From NCBI RefSeq assembly GCF_947501225.1, contig NZ_CANMUW010000026.1:1-34556 (forward strand): a DNA stretch of 34,556 bases. The letters are read 5' to 3'. Positions 34,495 to 34,556 of this stretch are shown in pieces. The notes beneath the pieces are model-generated. The model was not told the origin of the DNA. It did not search any database and was given only the letters and a program-made list of their open reading frames with translations. The stretch's first letter is position 1, and every line of letters begins with the position of its first letter. A program made the translations under genes and the position numbers. This stretch comes from an uncultured Shewanella sp. (GTDB lineage Bacteria > Pseudomonadota > Gammaproteobacteria > Enterobacterales > Shewanellaceae).

Positions 34495-34556
34495 CTTTAA
34501 CCCCAGGTTCGCCTGTCCCTGCCACATGTTGATACGACGGGCGCGCTGATGAACCA
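34483..34556 (-). CDS. Partial: C-terminus of an outer-membrane-protein-like gene
   Basis: Only the last 24 codons are in the window; the gene continues to the right. The minus-strand tail reads RINMWQGQANLGLKFKF then TAA. The terminal Phe after alternating hydrophobic residues (LGLKFKF) is typical of beta-barrel outer-membrane proteins. It may belong to a porin or a receptor; the family cannot be named from so few residues. A 70-bp copy of this end lies about 146 bp downstream (in the minus-strand sense) as a broken fragment. Confidence 0.65.
   Translation of the reverse strand, partial: VHQRARRINMWQGQANLGLKFKF

Overview
The window looks like a chromosomal segment of a marine gammaproteobacterium, most likely a Shewanella. 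The evidence is an OmcA/MtrC-type decaheme lipoprotein, a MipA/OmpV + DUF3019 + RstA/RstB-like cluster, a YiaV/YiaW-like pair, PurT, SatP/YaaH and moderate GC with AT-rich spacers. The genus is inferred from gene content; no rRNA marker is present. I saw no tRNA, rRNA, CRISPR array, prophage or intact insertion sequence.

Layout, left to right. A heptanucleotide array (TCGTAGC x11) opens the window, followed by a methyl-accepting chemotaxis protein (-) with its terminator. A complete AmmeMemoRadiSam set follows: radical SAM gene (-), divergent from overlapping Memo-like and AMMECR1-like genes (+). Then come a GNAT acetyltransferase (-), a POT-family transporter (+) and a SatP-like acetate transporter (-) that share a bidirectional terminator. 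A roughly 0.8 kb non-coding stretch with two tandem terminators precedes a lone decaheme surface cytochrome (-) and a LysR regulator (-). Next are an RsuA-type pseudouridine synthase and a SufR-like cysteine-rich HTH regulator (-). The regulator is divergent from an FMN-reductase-like gene and two VOC/glyoxalase-fold genes (+). After a small membrane protein, a YeaR-like cupin and a YcxB-like protein comes a signalling block: tandem universal stress protein, hybrid histidine kinase, separate Hpt protein and a response regulator with an N-terminal pseudo-receiver. A glutaryl-CoA dehydrogenase (-) separates this from mipA/ompV-DUF3019-rstA-rstB (+). The rest holds DUF1289, a DUF4136 lipoprotein, a Ycf46-like AAA ATPase, a DUF3302 + HlyD pair, purT and a D-2-hydroxyacid dehydrogenase. 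The right edge carries the duplicated 3' end of an outer-membrane-protein-like gene amid more 7-bp-period repeats.

How the genes may work together. The kinase-Hpt-regulator genes overlap and can form a four-step phosphorelay (His-Asp-His-Asp). The mipA cluster couples envelope proteins to an RstAB-like pair. The SufR-like regulator probably senses redox or Fe-S status and controls the divergent flavin/VOC operon, whose control region holds repeated AGTAAA motifs. The most unusual points are the pseudo-receiver regulator, the collagen-like linker on the decaheme protein, the SufR-like/FMN/VOC locus, and the outer-membrane gene 3'-end duplication with heptamer arrays. Functions are inferred from motifs and family knowledge; no searches were run.
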